Positions 17,146 to 26,540 of a stretch of 64,000 nucleotides of DNA are shown piece by piece. Under the pieces are notes generated by a model. It did not search any database. It had not been told where the DNA came from and saw only the letters and a list, made by a program, of their open reading frames with translations. A program made the translations under genes and the position numbers. The stretch's first letter is position 1. Each line of letters opens with the position of its first letter. Source of the stretch: RGIG3009 sp045595845. GTDB taxonomy: Bacteria; Bacillota; Clostridia; Oscillospirales; Acutalibacteraceae. Where the stretch lies: NCBI GenBank assembly GCA_045595845.1, contig JAZOBF010000019.1, positions 6,758 to 70,757 on the forward strand. Reading direction: 5' to 3'.

Positions 17146-17781
17146 ATGAAAAATCAGAAAAACTTCTGCATTGCAACCTGTATACTTGTGGCATTTGGTT
17201 TGTGGACCGCAGTAATTCACTTTGTCGATGTGCAAACAATCGGACCACAAGAATCATCTGTTGGGTTTGCAACGATTAACCGGTTCTTTCATAACCTTAC
17301 CGGTGTGCATATGTCCCTGTATAGTATTACCGATTGGTTGGGCCTGGTGCCACTCAGTTTTGTAATGGGGTTTGCATTACTCGGACTCATTCAATGGATT
17401 AGAAGAAAGCATCTCTTGAAAGTTGATTGCAGCATCCTTGTTCTTGGTGGTTTCTATATCGTTGTGATGGCGGCATATGTCCTATTTGAGGTGTTTGTTA
17501 TAAATTACCGACCTGTGTTGATCAATGGGATTTTAGAAGCATCTTATCCATCATCAACGACAATGCTTGTGATTTGTGTCATGCCGACTGCAATCATGCA
17601 GCTTAATACCCGTATCAAAAACGATATTTTTAAACGATGTGTCACTGCTGCCATTACCGCTTTTACTGTTTTTATGGTAATTGGCAGACTTGTTGCGGGT
17701 GTGCATTGGTTTACTGATATTATCGGCGGTGCTTTGTTGAGTGTAGGACTTGTGCTGATGTATCGTGCTATTATCCAGTAG
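17146..17781 (+). CDS. PAP2-like membrane protein with an altered motif
   Basis: The 211-residue protein has about six membrane helices. Motif 1 resembles YRP (VINYRPVLI, about 123) and motif 3 is clear (GRLVAGVHWFTDIIGG, about 183). The middle motif, normally PSGH, reads YPSSTTM, so the usual motif-2 histidine is absent. PAP2 proteins dephosphorylate lipid phosphates; here activity is uncertain. A GGAAGTG Shine-Dalgarno precedes the ATG. Confidence 0.75.
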   Translation: MKNQKNFCIATCILVAFGLWTAVIHFVDVQTIGPQESSVGFATINRFFHNLTGVHMSLYSITDWLGLVPLSFVMGFALLGLIQWIRRKHLLKVDCSILVLGGFYIVVMAAYVLFEVFVINYRPVLINGILEASYPSSTTMLVICVMPTAIMQLNTRIKNDIFKRCVTAAITAFTVFMVIGRLVAGVHWFTDIIGGALLSVGLVLMYRAIIQ

Positions 17782-17886
17782 GGAGATAAATAAACTTTAA
17801 TCCATCGACCGGTTGCATTCCCATTTTTGGTTACGGTTTAACGCGACCTTGCAACCCGTATTGAAATTGCGTTATAATTCAAAAAC

Positions 17887-17906
17887 CAAGGTCTGTCTTT
17901 TTTGTT
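17887..17906 (+). repeat. Direct repeat, right copy, flanking the HTH-PAP2 segment
   Basis: CAAGGTCTGTCTTTTTTGTT differs from 16049-16068 by one base. Here it has no paired upstream arm, so it is not a terminator in its own right. Confidence 0.6.
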
Positions 17907-17925
17907 TTTTAATCTGCATACGCAA

Positions 17926-17953
17926 AGCCACAGGCGGTTCCCCACCTGTGGCT
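17926..17953 (-). terminator. Hairpin terminator of the ABC-2 operon
   Basis: AGCCACAGG and CCTGTGGCT flank a 10-nt loop, 36 bp beyond the stop codon of the minus-strand permease gene. The following T-run is short. Confidence 0.55.
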
Positions 17954-17988
17954 ATCTTTAACATCTAACAGGTATATACTTCCTATCT

Positions 17989-18720
17989 TTACTGTTTTTT
18001 CGTTTGTCTGAGGAAGCAGAGCACCGCCACCGCTGACATCACCAAACTGTACAAAAGAATTGGCAAAATGCTTGAAAGCGCGACCTCAAAGTTTCCTTTA
18101 AATAACGCTTTTTCCAGTTCTGCCGCATGAACAAACGGAAGTACATTAGCTATTTTCTTGAAAGTACCCCCCACAAGATTCAAATCAAACCAAACACCGG
18201 AAAACCACGCAGAAAGATTTGTCAAGAGCGCTCCGCAAATACCGCCGACCTGTTTTACGCTTAAAACACTACCGCATAACAGTCCAAGCGCAATATTAAA
18301 AATTGCCATGGGGATTATACCAATGACGGCATAAATAATATTTACGCTCATTTCAAGCCCAAAAGGAATAGCAAACAAATAGCAGATTATTGTCTGTGCG
18401 ATTGCTATGGGCAGGATCGGAAGCATATATCCTACAATGAAGTCAATTCCTGTAAGCGGTGTTGTGTATAATCTTTGCAAAAGCGCACTTTCACGGTCTT
18501 TGGCAATCAGCGTTGCTGAAAACAGCGTCATAAAGGACAGCCCGAAAACGGTAATGCCGGGCGCCAGGGTATTAATTTCAAACACGCTTGCCGGAAGATT
18601 TGCTTGAATAGCGCTTAACAGCACTAATATGACCAAAGGAAAGCCCAAGCCGAACACAAGATTGATGGGATCACGCAAAATCTCTTTGGCGCATCTCTTG
18701 GCAAAAGTCATCATTCTCAT
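17989..18720 (-). CDS. ABC-2 type transporter permease
   Basis: The 243-residue protein has six hydrophobic helices and the ABC-2 layout (long first loop with APGITVFGLSFMTLFSATLIAKDRESALLQRLYTTPL). It pairs with the ATPase gene upstream, whose stop codon it overlaps by 4 bp. Substrate unknown; drug, lipid or peptide export is possible. Confidence 0.9.
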   Translation of the reverse strand: MRMMTFAKRCAKEILRDPINLVFGLGFPLVILVLLSAIQANLPASVFEINTLAPGITVFGLSFMTLFSATLIAKDRESALLQRLYTTPLTGIDFIVGYMLPILPIAIAQTIICYLFAIPFGLEMSVNIIYAVIGIIPMAIFNIALGLLCGSVLSVKQVGGICGALLTNLSAWFSGVWFDLNLVGGTFKKIANVLPFVHAAELEKALFKGNFEVALSSILPILLYSLVMSAVAVLCFLRQTKKQ

Positions 18721-19445
18721 GTTTGCACCTCCTTTACAATGGAAACAAAGGCTGATTCAAAGTTATCAGTATCAGCTCTCTTCTTCAGTTCTTCTACCGT
18801 TCCGACTGCAAGAAGTCTGCCACTTTTCATAATGCCGATGCGGTCAGAAAGCAGTTCAGCTTCTTCCATGTAATGTGTTGTTAAGATAATCGTTATCTTG
18901 CCTTTTAAAGAACGAATTACCTCCCAGAGGTCATGCCTCGCAAGGACATCCAAGCCAAGAGTCGGCTCGTCCAAAAATAGAATTTCCGGTTCACTGATGA
19001 GTGCCATGGCAATGCTAACGCGCCGTTGCCAGCCGCCGGATAACTTACCGGCTTTCCTATGAAGAACACTATCCATTGACAACTTCTCAGAAATCTCCTG
19101 TGTCTTCACCTTCGTTTTTTCTTTAGAAAAGCCGTGGATACCGCAGATGAGCTCCAAATTTTCCTTTACAGAAAGGTTCGGCGCAACTGCAGTCTCTTGA
19201 GGTGATACACCGATTAACCGCTTTACCCGTTCCGGTTCCTTTTTGATGCTATAACCACCTATAATAGCATCACCCTCCGTAGGTTTTGCCACGCAAGAAA
19301 GCATTTTGATTACCGTGGTCTTCCCGGCACCGTTCACACCGAGCAGCGAAAACAATTCGCCTTGCTGAATATCTAAATTAAGCTTGTCCACAGCAGCCAG
19401 CTTTTTGTACCGCTTAACAAGATCCATCGTTTTAATTTCTTGCAT
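18717..19445 (-). CDS. ABC transporter ATP-binding protein
   Basis: The 242-residue protein has Walker A GVNGAGKTT (about 38), Q-loop SPQETAV, signature LSGGWQRR (about 138, with W in the usual Q position), Walker B ILFLDEPTLGLD and the switch His in LTTHYMEEA. It belongs to the DrrA/CcmA-like family paired with ABC-2 permeases. The start at 19445 has GAGGT at good distance; upstream in-frame ATGs lack one. Confidence 0.92.
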   Translation of the reverse strand: MQEIKTMDLVKRYKKLAAVDKLNLDIQQGELFSLLGVNGAGKTTVIKMLSCVAKPTEGDAIIGGYSIKKEPERVKRLIGVSPQETAVAPNLSVKENLELICGIHGFSKEKTKVKTQEISEKLSMDSVLHRKAGKLSGGWQRRVSIAMALISEPEILFLDEPTLGLDVLARHDLWEVIRSLKGKITIILTTHYMEEAELLSDRIGIMKSGRLLAVGTVEELKKRADTDNFESAFVSIVKEVQT

Positions 19446-19728
19446 ATATGTCGACCTCTTTTTCATTTGTAATACCATCATAGCATAATAAAAAATAATA
19501 CGCATTGGATTTTGTCTATTCGGTTGATTTCAGCATCTAATCGGTTTGTGTTGTGTTCTCCATCACATGTATATTCTTCTTAGTACAAGTATAATGTGGA
19601 TATCAACCAACGACGCTTATCATGATGAGTGTCGCGTGATTTAGTTTTGAAAATTATTAATTCGTTTACACACCATTCACATATCTATGATATACTATTC
19701 CTAAATTTCCCATTAGGAGGACCCTATC
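19446..19728. other. Divergent intergenic region
   Basis: It separates the minus-strand ABC-2 operon from the plus-strand ABC gene. It is AT-rich, with a TATACT at about 19691-19696 that probably serves the gene at 19729. I see no other gene. Confidence 0.5.
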
Positions 19729-22371
19729 ATGCTACAGTTGCAATCCATCGTAAAGGACTACCGAGTCGGCGAAGAGCATGTTCATGCGCTCCGCGGTGTA
19801 TCGACTGTTTTTCGCGAGAATGAATTTGTTGCGATTCTCGGTCCGTCCGGTTGCGGCAAAACCACTCTGCTCAACATTATCGGCGGTTTGGATCGGTATA
19901 CCGGCGGTGATTTGATTATCAACGGTGTTTCAACCAAACAATACAAATCGTCAGACTGGGACACCTATCGCAATCACTCGGTCGGGTTCGTATTTCAAAG
20001 TTATAATCTCATCCCCCATCAAACGGTGCTTTCCAATGTCGAACTCTCGCTGACGCTGACAGGTGTCAGCCGTTCGGAGCGCCGTGCGCGGGCAAAAGAA
20101 GCATTGGAGCGCGTTGGTCTCGGCGATCAGCTGAAAAAGAAGCCGAATCAAATGTCGGGCGGTCAAATGCAACGCGTAGCAATTGCCCGTGCACTGGTAA
20201 ATAACCCCGACATTTTGCTCGCTGACGAGCCGACGGGTGCCTTGGACAGTGAAACCAGTATTCAAATTATGGAAATCCTCAAAGAGATTGCCAAGGATAA
20301 ACTCATCGTCATGGTCACGCACAACCCTGAATTGGCAGACCGATACGCAACGCGCACCATTCGCTTGTTGGATGGGTGTATCGTCAGCGACTCCAATCCG
20401 TATGAACCCCCGAAAACGGAAGAAACAACGGGAATGCGTAAAAAAGTGCGTAAACCGTCGATGTCGTTTTTCACCGCCTTGTCATTATCACTTAATAATT
20501 TGATGACAAAAAAAGGGCGTACATTTATGACATCGTTTGCTGGCAGTATCGGTATCATCGGTATTGCGCTTATTTTGGCATTATCTAACGGTCTGAATCA
20601 GTACATTGCCAAAGTGGAAGAAGACACCCTTTCCAGTTACCCCATCTCTTTGCAAGAATCTACAGTTGATGTGGGTGACATGATAAGCAATATGATGGGT
20701 GAGTCTGAAAACCGCTCAGAGCATGAGCTGGATCAGGTGTATTCCAACAATGTGATGACGGATATGATTGAGGCCACGCTGACCGGTGTTACCACCAATA
20801 ATTTAAAAGCGTTTAAAACCTATCTTGAACAAACGGATAATCCGATTACAAACCTTGCCAATGCCATTCAATATACCTACTCCACCACCATGAATATCTA
20901 TAAAGCGGATACTACAAACGGCATTTATCAGGTCAACCCTGCACAAGTGTTCAACAAAATGGGAATGCCAAGCTCCTCCATGAACTATGATAATTCTCTG
21001 ATGGCGGGGTCTCCCATGACAGCCATGTCCAGCGGGAATGTGTGGCAAGAACTACTCAACAACGAAGAATTGCTCAAAACACAATACGATGTGCTTGACG
21101 GGAGAATGCCCACCGCTTATGACGAAGTCGTGTTGATGGTCGATAAGAACAATGAGGTCAGCGACTACACACTATATGCATTGGGCATTTTGGATGCCGC
21201 CGATTTGAAAGCGATGTTTGAAGCCGCGACCAAAGGCGAAGAAATCCCCACCAAAGAAATCACACAATACCGTTATGACGAAATTTTAGGTCTGCGGTTT
21301 AAACTGCTTTTGAATACTGATTATTATGAAAAAAGCAAAAACGGAAAATGGATTGACCGTTCAGATGATGATGTGTACTTGCGTGACAAGTTGAAAAACG
21401 CAACCGAGCTGAAAGTTGTTGGCATTTTGCGGCCTTCCGAAAATGCCACGGTTGCGCAAACAACCGGCACCATAGGCTATCGGGCAGATCTGATGCAATT
21501 TTTGGTCAATCAAGTCAACGAATCCGCCATCGTACAGGATCAAAAAAATAATCCCGACACCGATGTTATAACCGGTCTTCCGTTCGACAATGGTGAGGAA
21601 AAGACGGTGACGATGGCAGACATTCAGCGTTACATAGCATCCTTGCCTACCGAGCAACAGGCGACTATAGGTGCGTCATTGCAACAAATGCAGATGCAAG
21701 GTATGAGCGAAGAAGAAATCTGTGCCATGTTTGCCGGTTCCGTAAATCCGTCTTCTGACGCAACCTATGACGGTAATCTGTTGAAATTTGGTGTAGCGGA
21801 TCTTACGAAACCCAGCGGTATCAACATTTTCCCCAAAGACTTTGAAGCAAAAGAAGACATTGAAGCGTATATCATACAGTATAACGAGGGTGTAGACGAA
21901 GCGGATGCTATCAATTATACCGACTATATCGGGTTAATGATGTCATCGGTGACAACCATTATCAACGCCATTACCATTATTTTAATCGCGTTTGTCGCCA
22001 TCTCGTTGGTAGTATCGTCCATTATGATCGGTATCATTACCTATATTTCGGTGTTGGAACGCACCAAAGAAATCGGCATTCTGCGCGCAATGGGTGCTTC
22101 GAAGCGCGATATTTCCCGCGTATTCAACGCCGAAACCATGATTGTTGGATTTGCGGCCGGCGCACTCGGCATCGGGGTGACGCTGTTGCTGGTATTTGCC
22201 GCAAACGCCATTATTTACCCCTTGACGGGTATTGCCAATGTCGCAAAGCTTCCCCTTGGTGGTGCTGTCATACTGCTGATCATCAGTATCGTGCTGACAT
22301 TAATTGCCGGTCTTATCCCCTCTCGTGTCGCGGCTCGTAAAGAACCCGTTGTTGCACTTCGAACAGAATAA
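19729..22371 (+). CDS. ABC transporter, fused ATPase and FtsX-type permease
   Basis: The 880-residue protein joins an MacB/LolD-type ATPase (1-225: Walker A GPSGCGKTT near 40, signature MSGGQMQR near 145, Walker B ILLADEPTGALD) to an FtsX-like permease. One helix lies near residue 270, followed by a large extracellular domain (about 300-720) and three helices at the C-terminus (from about 745, with ERTKEIGILRAMGASKRDI). Such proteins act in mechanotransmission, peptide resistance or export. AGGAGG stands before the ATG. No partner protein is adjacent. Confidence 0.9.
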   Translation: MLQLQSIVKDYRVGEEHVHALRGVSTVFRENEFVAILGPSGCGKTTLLNIIGGLDRYTGGDLIINGVSTKQYKSSDWDTYRNHSVGFVFQSYNLIPHQTVLSNVELSLTLTGVSRSERRARAKEALERVGLGDQLKKKPNQMSGGQMQRVAIARALVNNPDILLADEPTGALDSETSIQIMEILKEIAKDKLIVMVTHNPELADRYATRTIRLLDGCIVSDSNPYEPPKTEETTGMRKKVRKPSMSFFTALSLSLNNLMTKKGRTFMTSFAGSIGIIGIALILALSNGLNQYIAKVEEDTLSSYPISLQESTVDVGDMISNMMGESENRSEHELDQVYSNNVMTDMIEATLTGVTTNNLKAFKTYLEQTDNPITNLANAIQYTYSTTMNIYKADTTNGIYQVNPAQVFNKMGMPSSSMNYDNSLMAGSPMTAMSSGNVWQELLNNEELLKTQYDVLDGRMPTAYDEVVLMVDKNNEVSDYTLYALGILDAADLKAMFEAATKGEEIPTKEITQYRYDEILGLRFKLLLNTDYYEKSKNGKWIDRSDDDVYLRDKLKNATELKVVGILRPSENATVAQTTGTIGYRADLMQFLVNQVNESAIVQDQKNNPDTDVITGLPFDNGEEKTVTMADIQRYIASLPTEQQATIGASLQQMQMQGMSEEEICAMFAGSVNPSSDATYDGNLLKFGVADLTKPSGINIFPKDFEAKEDIEAYIIQYNEGVDEADAINYTDYIGLMMSSVTTIINAITIILIAFVAISLVVSSIMIGIITYISVLERTKEIGILRAMGASKRDISRVFNAETMIVGFAAGALGIGVTLLLVFAANAIIYPLTGIANVAKLPLGGAVILLIISIVLTLIAGLIPSRVAARKEPVVALRTE

Positions 22372-22466
22372 TTTAAACCTCGTTTTGCTTTTCAAAAAAA
22401 AGGATGCAATGTGTGGGAAAATATGGTATACTAATTGTGATATCATTTTTTTAGGAGGGCTCACTG

Positions 22467-25136
22467 TTGGCAGCACATAACCAATCAAAAGATGAAATCT
22501 TGGGCTTGTTATCCTCAAATTTTGAAAACGGTCTGACTACTGATCAAGTGAATGAACTACAAGCAAAGTACGGACCGAACAAGTTACAGGAAAAAAAGAA
22601 AAAGACCATGGCACAGCGTTTCTTTGACCAGTTCAAAGATGTCATGATCATCATTCTCATTTTAGCCGCGATTATCTCGGCGGTTATCGCCGTGTCCGAA
22701 GGTATCAAAACGGGACATTGGGGTGAATTGTTTGAACCCGGTTTGATCGTGCTGATTGTCATTTTGAATGCCGTTATGGGTGTTATGCAGGAAAGCAAAG
22801 CCGAAAAGGCACTGGATGCACTCAAAAATATGTCGGCACCGCACGCTCGTGTAATCCGTAATGGTGTGGAGTGTGTCATTGATGCCTCCGAACTGGTGCC
22901 CGGTGATATTATCCGTTTGGAGGCCGGTGACTTTATTCCCGCAGACGCCCGTTTGCTGCACAGTGCGGGTTTGAAATCGGAAGAAGCCGCTCTGACAGGT
23001 GAATCCGTACCTTCTGAAAAGGATGCGGAAGCCATCATTGCAGAGGATGCACCACTCGGTGATCGAACCAATATGGTGTTTTCAGGGTGCAGTGTCACAT
23101 ACGGTACCGCCACTGCTATCGTTACCGCCACCGGCATGGATACCGAAATGGGTAAGATTGCGAATCTTCTCGACAACGAAGAAGAAGGTCAAACGCCGTT
23201 GCAGGAAAAACTGGCACAACTGGGCAAGTACTTAGGTTTTGTGGCACTCGCCGCCTGTGCTGTGGTATTTGTCATAGGTCTTCTGAATCGGCAAAATCCG
23301 CTGGATATGTTTATGGTCGCTGTATCACTGGCGGTATCCGCCATTCCCGAGGGCTTACCGGCTATTGTTACTATTGTACTGTCTATCGGTGTTCAGCGCA
23401 TGGTGAAACGCAACGCGTTAATCCGCCGGTTACCCGCCGTGGAAACGCTCGGCAGTGCCTCGGTCATTTGCTCGGATAAAACCGGAACCCTCACACAAAA
23501 CCGTATGACACTTGTAAAAGCCTATGTTGACGGCACCGCTGAATTGGAACAAATCAGCAACGCCAACAGCGAATCGGTAAGAACATTGCTGACCTACGGT
23601 ACACTCTGCTGTGATGGTTCTGTTGTATTTGAGGGTGACGAAGAAAAGCATATCGGTGATCCCACCGAAACCGCTATCGTGTTGGCAGCACACAAAAACG
23701 GTTTGCCAAAAGATGAATTAAATAAAGCCTATCCCCGCTTAGCAGTGATCCCGTTTGATTCCGACCGTAAACTCATGACCACCGTCAATCAAATCGACGG
23801 GAAAACTATTGTCATCGTCAAGGGCGCTTTCGATATGATGGCACCGCGTTGTATTGCGGGTGATCTTACCACCGCCAAACAGATGACCGAATCCATGAGC
23901 GAAGATGCCTTGCGCGTGCTGGCTGTCGCGTATAAAGAGGTGGATGCGCTCCCCGCTAACATCACCTCTGACGAACTGGAAAACGGTCTGATCTTTATGG
24001 GTCTGGTGGGCATGATCGATCCGCCACGTCCCGAGGCAAAAGAGGCAGTTGCTATTTGCCGTAAAGCTGGCATTAAACCTGTCATGATAACCGGTGACCA
24101 TGTGGTTACCGCTTCTGCCATCGCGCGCGAGCTGGGCATTCTCGGTGGGGGCGACCGTGCGATTACCGGCGCCGAGCTGGATACCATGACTGATGAAGAA
24201 CTGGATGCTCAGGTTGAGAGCATCGCCGTTTACGCCCGTGTATCACCTGAAAATAAGATTCGTATCGTCAAGGCTTGGCAACGCAAGGGGCAAGTGGTAT
24301 CCATGACCGGTGACGGTGTGAATGATGCCCCGGCGCTCAAAGCCGCGGATATCGGTTGCGCCATGGGTACCACCGGCACCGATGTCGCAAAGGGCGCTGC
24401 CGATATGACCTTGACCGACGATAACTTTGCCACCATCGTTGAGGCTGTGCACGAAGGCCGCGGTATTTATGCCAATATTAAAAAAGTAGTTGGCTATTTG
24501 CTCGGCACCAACATTGGTGAGGTCATTACCGTCTTCGTTGCCACATTGTTATGGGGTATTTCCCCACTGGTATCCATGCAATTGTTATGGATTAATTTGG
24601 TCACAGACTCCCTACCTGCCATCGCGCTCGGTATGGAACCGGTGGAGAACGGCGTCATGAACCAAAAACCGAAGCCCAAGAATGAAGGAATCTTCGCCAA
24701 CGGATTCGGCATCCGCATCGTGTTACAAGGTGTTTTGTTTGCCGTACTGACATTAATTGCGTTTTGGATCGGTTGCGGTTGTGCTTCTATCGAAACCATC
24801 AAAGGTTTGGCTTCAACAGATCCCCTGCTCCACCGCGGAGAAACGATGGCGTTTATCGTTTTAGCCCTTTGCCAGATTGTACAGGCGTTTAATATGCGTT
24901 CTGATAAATCGCTGTTTAAGGTTGGTTTCTTCGGTAATAAGACCTTAAATCTCGCGGCGCTCGCAGCATTTGCTTTAACTATGGCGGTCTGTTTGGTTCC
25001 CGGTGTCCAAGCAGCATTCGAACTGGAAGTTCTCAAACACTGGTATGATTATCTTATCTGCCTCGGCTTGGTATTCGTACCGTTTGTTATCATGGAAATC
25101 GCCAAGGCTGTCGGCTTGATTCGGCCGGATAAATAA
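22467..25136 (+). CDS. Cation-translocating P-type ATPase, Ca2+-type
   Basis: The 889-residue protein has the N-terminal cation-ATPase domain, the actuator TGES motif (LTGESVPSEKD, about 173), the phosphorylation site CSDKTGTLTQNRM (about 335), and the hinge TGDGVNDAPALKAADIG (about 612). Helices M5-M10 form the C-terminus. VSAIPEGLPAIVTI in M4 is typical of SERCA/PMCA-like Ca2+ pumps. The start codon is a TTG with AGGAGGG 9 nt upstream. A short hairpin terminator follows at 25141. Confidence 0.93.
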   Translation: MAAHNQSKDEILGLLSSNFENGLTTDQVNELQAKYGPNKLQEKKKKTMAQRFFDQFKDVMIIILILAAIISAVIAVSEGIKTGHWGELFEPGLIVLIVILNAVMGVMQESKAEKALDALKNMSAPHARVIRNGVECVIDASELVPGDIIRLEAGDFIPADARLLHSAGLKSEEAALTGESVPSEKDAEAIIAEDAPLGDRTNMVFSGCSVTYGTATAIVTATGMDTEMGKIANLLDNEEEGQTPLQEKLAQLGKYLGFVALAACAVVFVIGLLNRQNPLDMFMVAVSLAVSAIPEGLPAIVTIVLSIGVQRMVKRNALIRRLPAVETLGSASVICSDKTGTLTQNRMTLVKAYVDGTAELEQISNANSESVRTLLTYGTLCCDGSVVFEGDEEKHIGDPTETAIVLAAHKNGLPKDELNKAYPRLAVIPFDSDRKLMTTVNQIDGKTIVIVKGAFDMMAPRCIAGDLTTAKQMTESMSEDALRVLAVAYKEVDALPANITSDELENGLIFMGLVGMIDPPRPEAKEAVAICRKAGIKPVMITGDHVVTASAIARELGILGGGDRAITGAELDTMTDEELDAQVESIAVYARVSPENKIRIVKAWQRKGQVVSMTGDGVNDAPALKAADIGCAMGTTGTDVAKGAADMTLTDDNFATIVEAVHEGRGIYANIKKVVGYLLGTNIGEVITVFVATLLWGISPLVSMQLLWINLVTDSLPAIALGMEPVENGVMNQKPKPKNEGIFANGFGIRIVLQGVLFAVLTLIAFWIGCGCASIETIKGLASTDPLLHRGETMAFIVLALCQIVQAFNMRSDKSLFKVGFFGNKTLNLAALAAFALTMAVCLVPGVQAAFELEVLKHWYDYLICLGLVFVPFVIMEIAKAVGLIRPDK

Positions 25137-25140
25137 ACCA

Positions 25141-25166
25141 AAACGGCCGCCAAAAGGTGGCTGTTT
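25141..25166 (+). terminator. Terminator after the Ca2+-ATPase gene
   Basis: AAACGGCCGCC, a 4-A loop and GGTGGCTGTTTTG form an 11-bp stem (two G-U pairs) with a short T-run, 5 bp after the stop codon. Confidence 0.65.
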
Positions 25167-25189
25167 TGTTCTTTTGAGAGGACTAAATT

Positions 25190-26167
25190 ATGAAAAAAAG
25201 CACAAAGAATGCTCTCGTTTTTTCCGGTCTGGTTGCGGGTGCGACGGCATTAGGGGCTTTATATCACGCCACCATGCAAAAGCTCATGAACATTGCACTC
25301 AGCCGCGAAGAACCCAAGCATATCGATATGGAACGCGGCCGCAATTTGTTGATGGGTTCATCGGAGCTATCCAAGGTAATGAGCACAATCATGGACTGCG
25401 CCGCCGCGTTGGAAAGCCGCGAATGCGAAACCATTACCATCACGGCACAAGACGGTGTCAAACTGGTAGGACACTGGCGCGCACCCAAACACCCCAAGCG
25501 CGTCATTGTTGCCATGCACGGCTGGCGTTCGTCGTGGTCACAAGATTTCGGCATGATAGCTGATTTTTGGTACGAAAACGATTGTGCCGTTCTGTATGCC
25601 GAACAACGCGGTCAAGGCGAAAGCGGCGGCGAATATATGGGGTTCGGACTGCTTGAACGCTATGATTGCCGCGACTGGACGACCTATATTAACGAACGTA
25701 TTGGCGGTACTCTTCCTTTGTATTTGGCAGGTATTTCCATGGGGGCAACCACCGTCTTGATGGCAACAGGACTCGAATTGCCCGAAACCGTGAACGGAAT
25801 ATTTGCTGATTGCGGTTTCACCTCCCCGAACGCCATTTGGCGTCATGTAGTCGAACACAATCTTCATCTTCCTTATGTTCTGTACGGTGCTGCCGCCAGC
25901 GAACTTTGCAAACGCAAAATTCAGTTCAAATCGGACGAATACTGTTGTACGGAAGCTTTGAAAACCAATCGTATTCCGGTCTTATTCATACACGGAACCG
26001 ATGACAAATTCGTACCCATTGAAATGACCTATAAAAACTATAAGGCGTGCACGGCCAAAAAGCAGTTGTTTGTAGTTCCCGGTGCCGATCACGGGCTCTC
26101 CTATGTCACGGACCGAGAAGGGTACGAAAATACCGTCAGAACCTTTTGGAACACCCTTGAGGTGTAG
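25190..26167 (+). CDS. Alpha/beta hydrolase
   Basis: The 325-residue protein has an N-terminal hydrophobic segment (about 8-26), so it may be membrane-attached. It carries the alpha/beta-hydrolase fold signatures MHGWRSSWS (oxyanion region, about 107), nucleophile elbow AGISMGATT (about 183), acid residue near IHGTDDKFVP (about 265) and catalytic His in GADHGLSY (about 300). Related Firmicute proteins are annotated as serine aminopeptidase S33-like. Substrate unknown. Confidence 0.88.
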   Translation: MKKSTKNALVFSGLVAGATALGALYHATMQKLMNIALSREEPKHIDMERGRNLLMGSSELSKVMSTIMDCAAALESRECETITITAQDGVKLVGHWRAPKHPKRVIVAMHGWRSSWSQDFGMIADFWYENDCAVLYAEQRGQGESGGEYMGFGLLERYDCRDWTTYINERIGGTLPLYLAGISMGATTVLMATGLELPETVNGIFADCGFTSPNAIWRHVVEHNLHLPYVLYGAAASELCKRKIQFKSDEYCCTEALKTNRIPVLFIHGTDDKFVPIEMTYKNYKACTAKKQLFVVPGADHGLSYVTDREGYENTVRTFWNTLEV

Positions 26168-26201
26168 TTAGAAAAACACCGCGAAAATTTTAAAAAGAGG
26201 G

Positions 26202-26230
26202 TTGACAAACACCGCTTTCACGCGTATAAT
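26202..26230 (+). promoter_or_regulatory. tRNA-Leu promoter
   Basis: Perfect TTGACA (26202-26207), 17-bp spacer and perfect TATAAT (26225-26230) stand 27 bp before the tRNA. Confidence 0.9.
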
Positions 26231-26257
26231 GGCATAGTCGCTTGTGCGACTATATAA

Positions 26258-26344
26258 GCGGGTATGGCGGAATTGGCAGACGCGTTAGATTCAGGTTCTA
26301 ATGGTCGCAAGGCTGTGCAGGTTCAAGTCCTGTTACCCGCACCA
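26258..26344 (+). tRNA. tRNA-Leu (anticodon CAG)
   Basis: The acceptor stem GCGGGTA pairs with TACCCGC, followed by A and an encoded CCA. The anticodon stem TTAGA/TCTAA presents CAG, and a long variable arm, TTCAAGT T-loop and GGTTC-type arm fit a class II leucine tRNA. Confidence 0.95.
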
Positions 26345-26346
26345 AG

Positions 26347-26380
26347 AAAAGCGGTACACCCTGTTGGGTGTGCCGCTTTT
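26347..26380 (+). terminator. tRNA-Leu terminator
   Basis: AAAAGCGG..CACCC/GGGTG..CCGCTTTT forms a long stem with a TTTT tail directly after the tRNA. Confidence 0.8.
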
Positions 26381-26494
26381 GTTATTTAAGGGTGACAGGA
26401 CTTGAAGCTTACGTAGGTTTCTACTGTTTATTGACTGCCAAAGGCCCGTTATTATGCGGTTTTAAAGAACGCCAAGAAAAACCATCGCACCAAA

Positions 26495-26526
26495 AAAGGA
26501 GACAAACGCAAGCGTGTGTCTCCTTT
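26495..26526 (-). terminator. Terminator of the NlpC/P60-like gene
   Basis: AAAGGAGACA and TGTCTCCTTT flank a 12-nt loop; on the minus strand the stem ends in TTTTTT. It lies 15 bp beyond the stop codon of the minus-strand gene. Confidence 0.75.
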
Positions 26527-26540
26527 AACACGGTTCTATA

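Noticed and set aside
22544..23176. A 210-codon minus-strand frame opposite the Ca2+-ATPase
   Set aside because: It is a shadow of a strongly conserved coding region.
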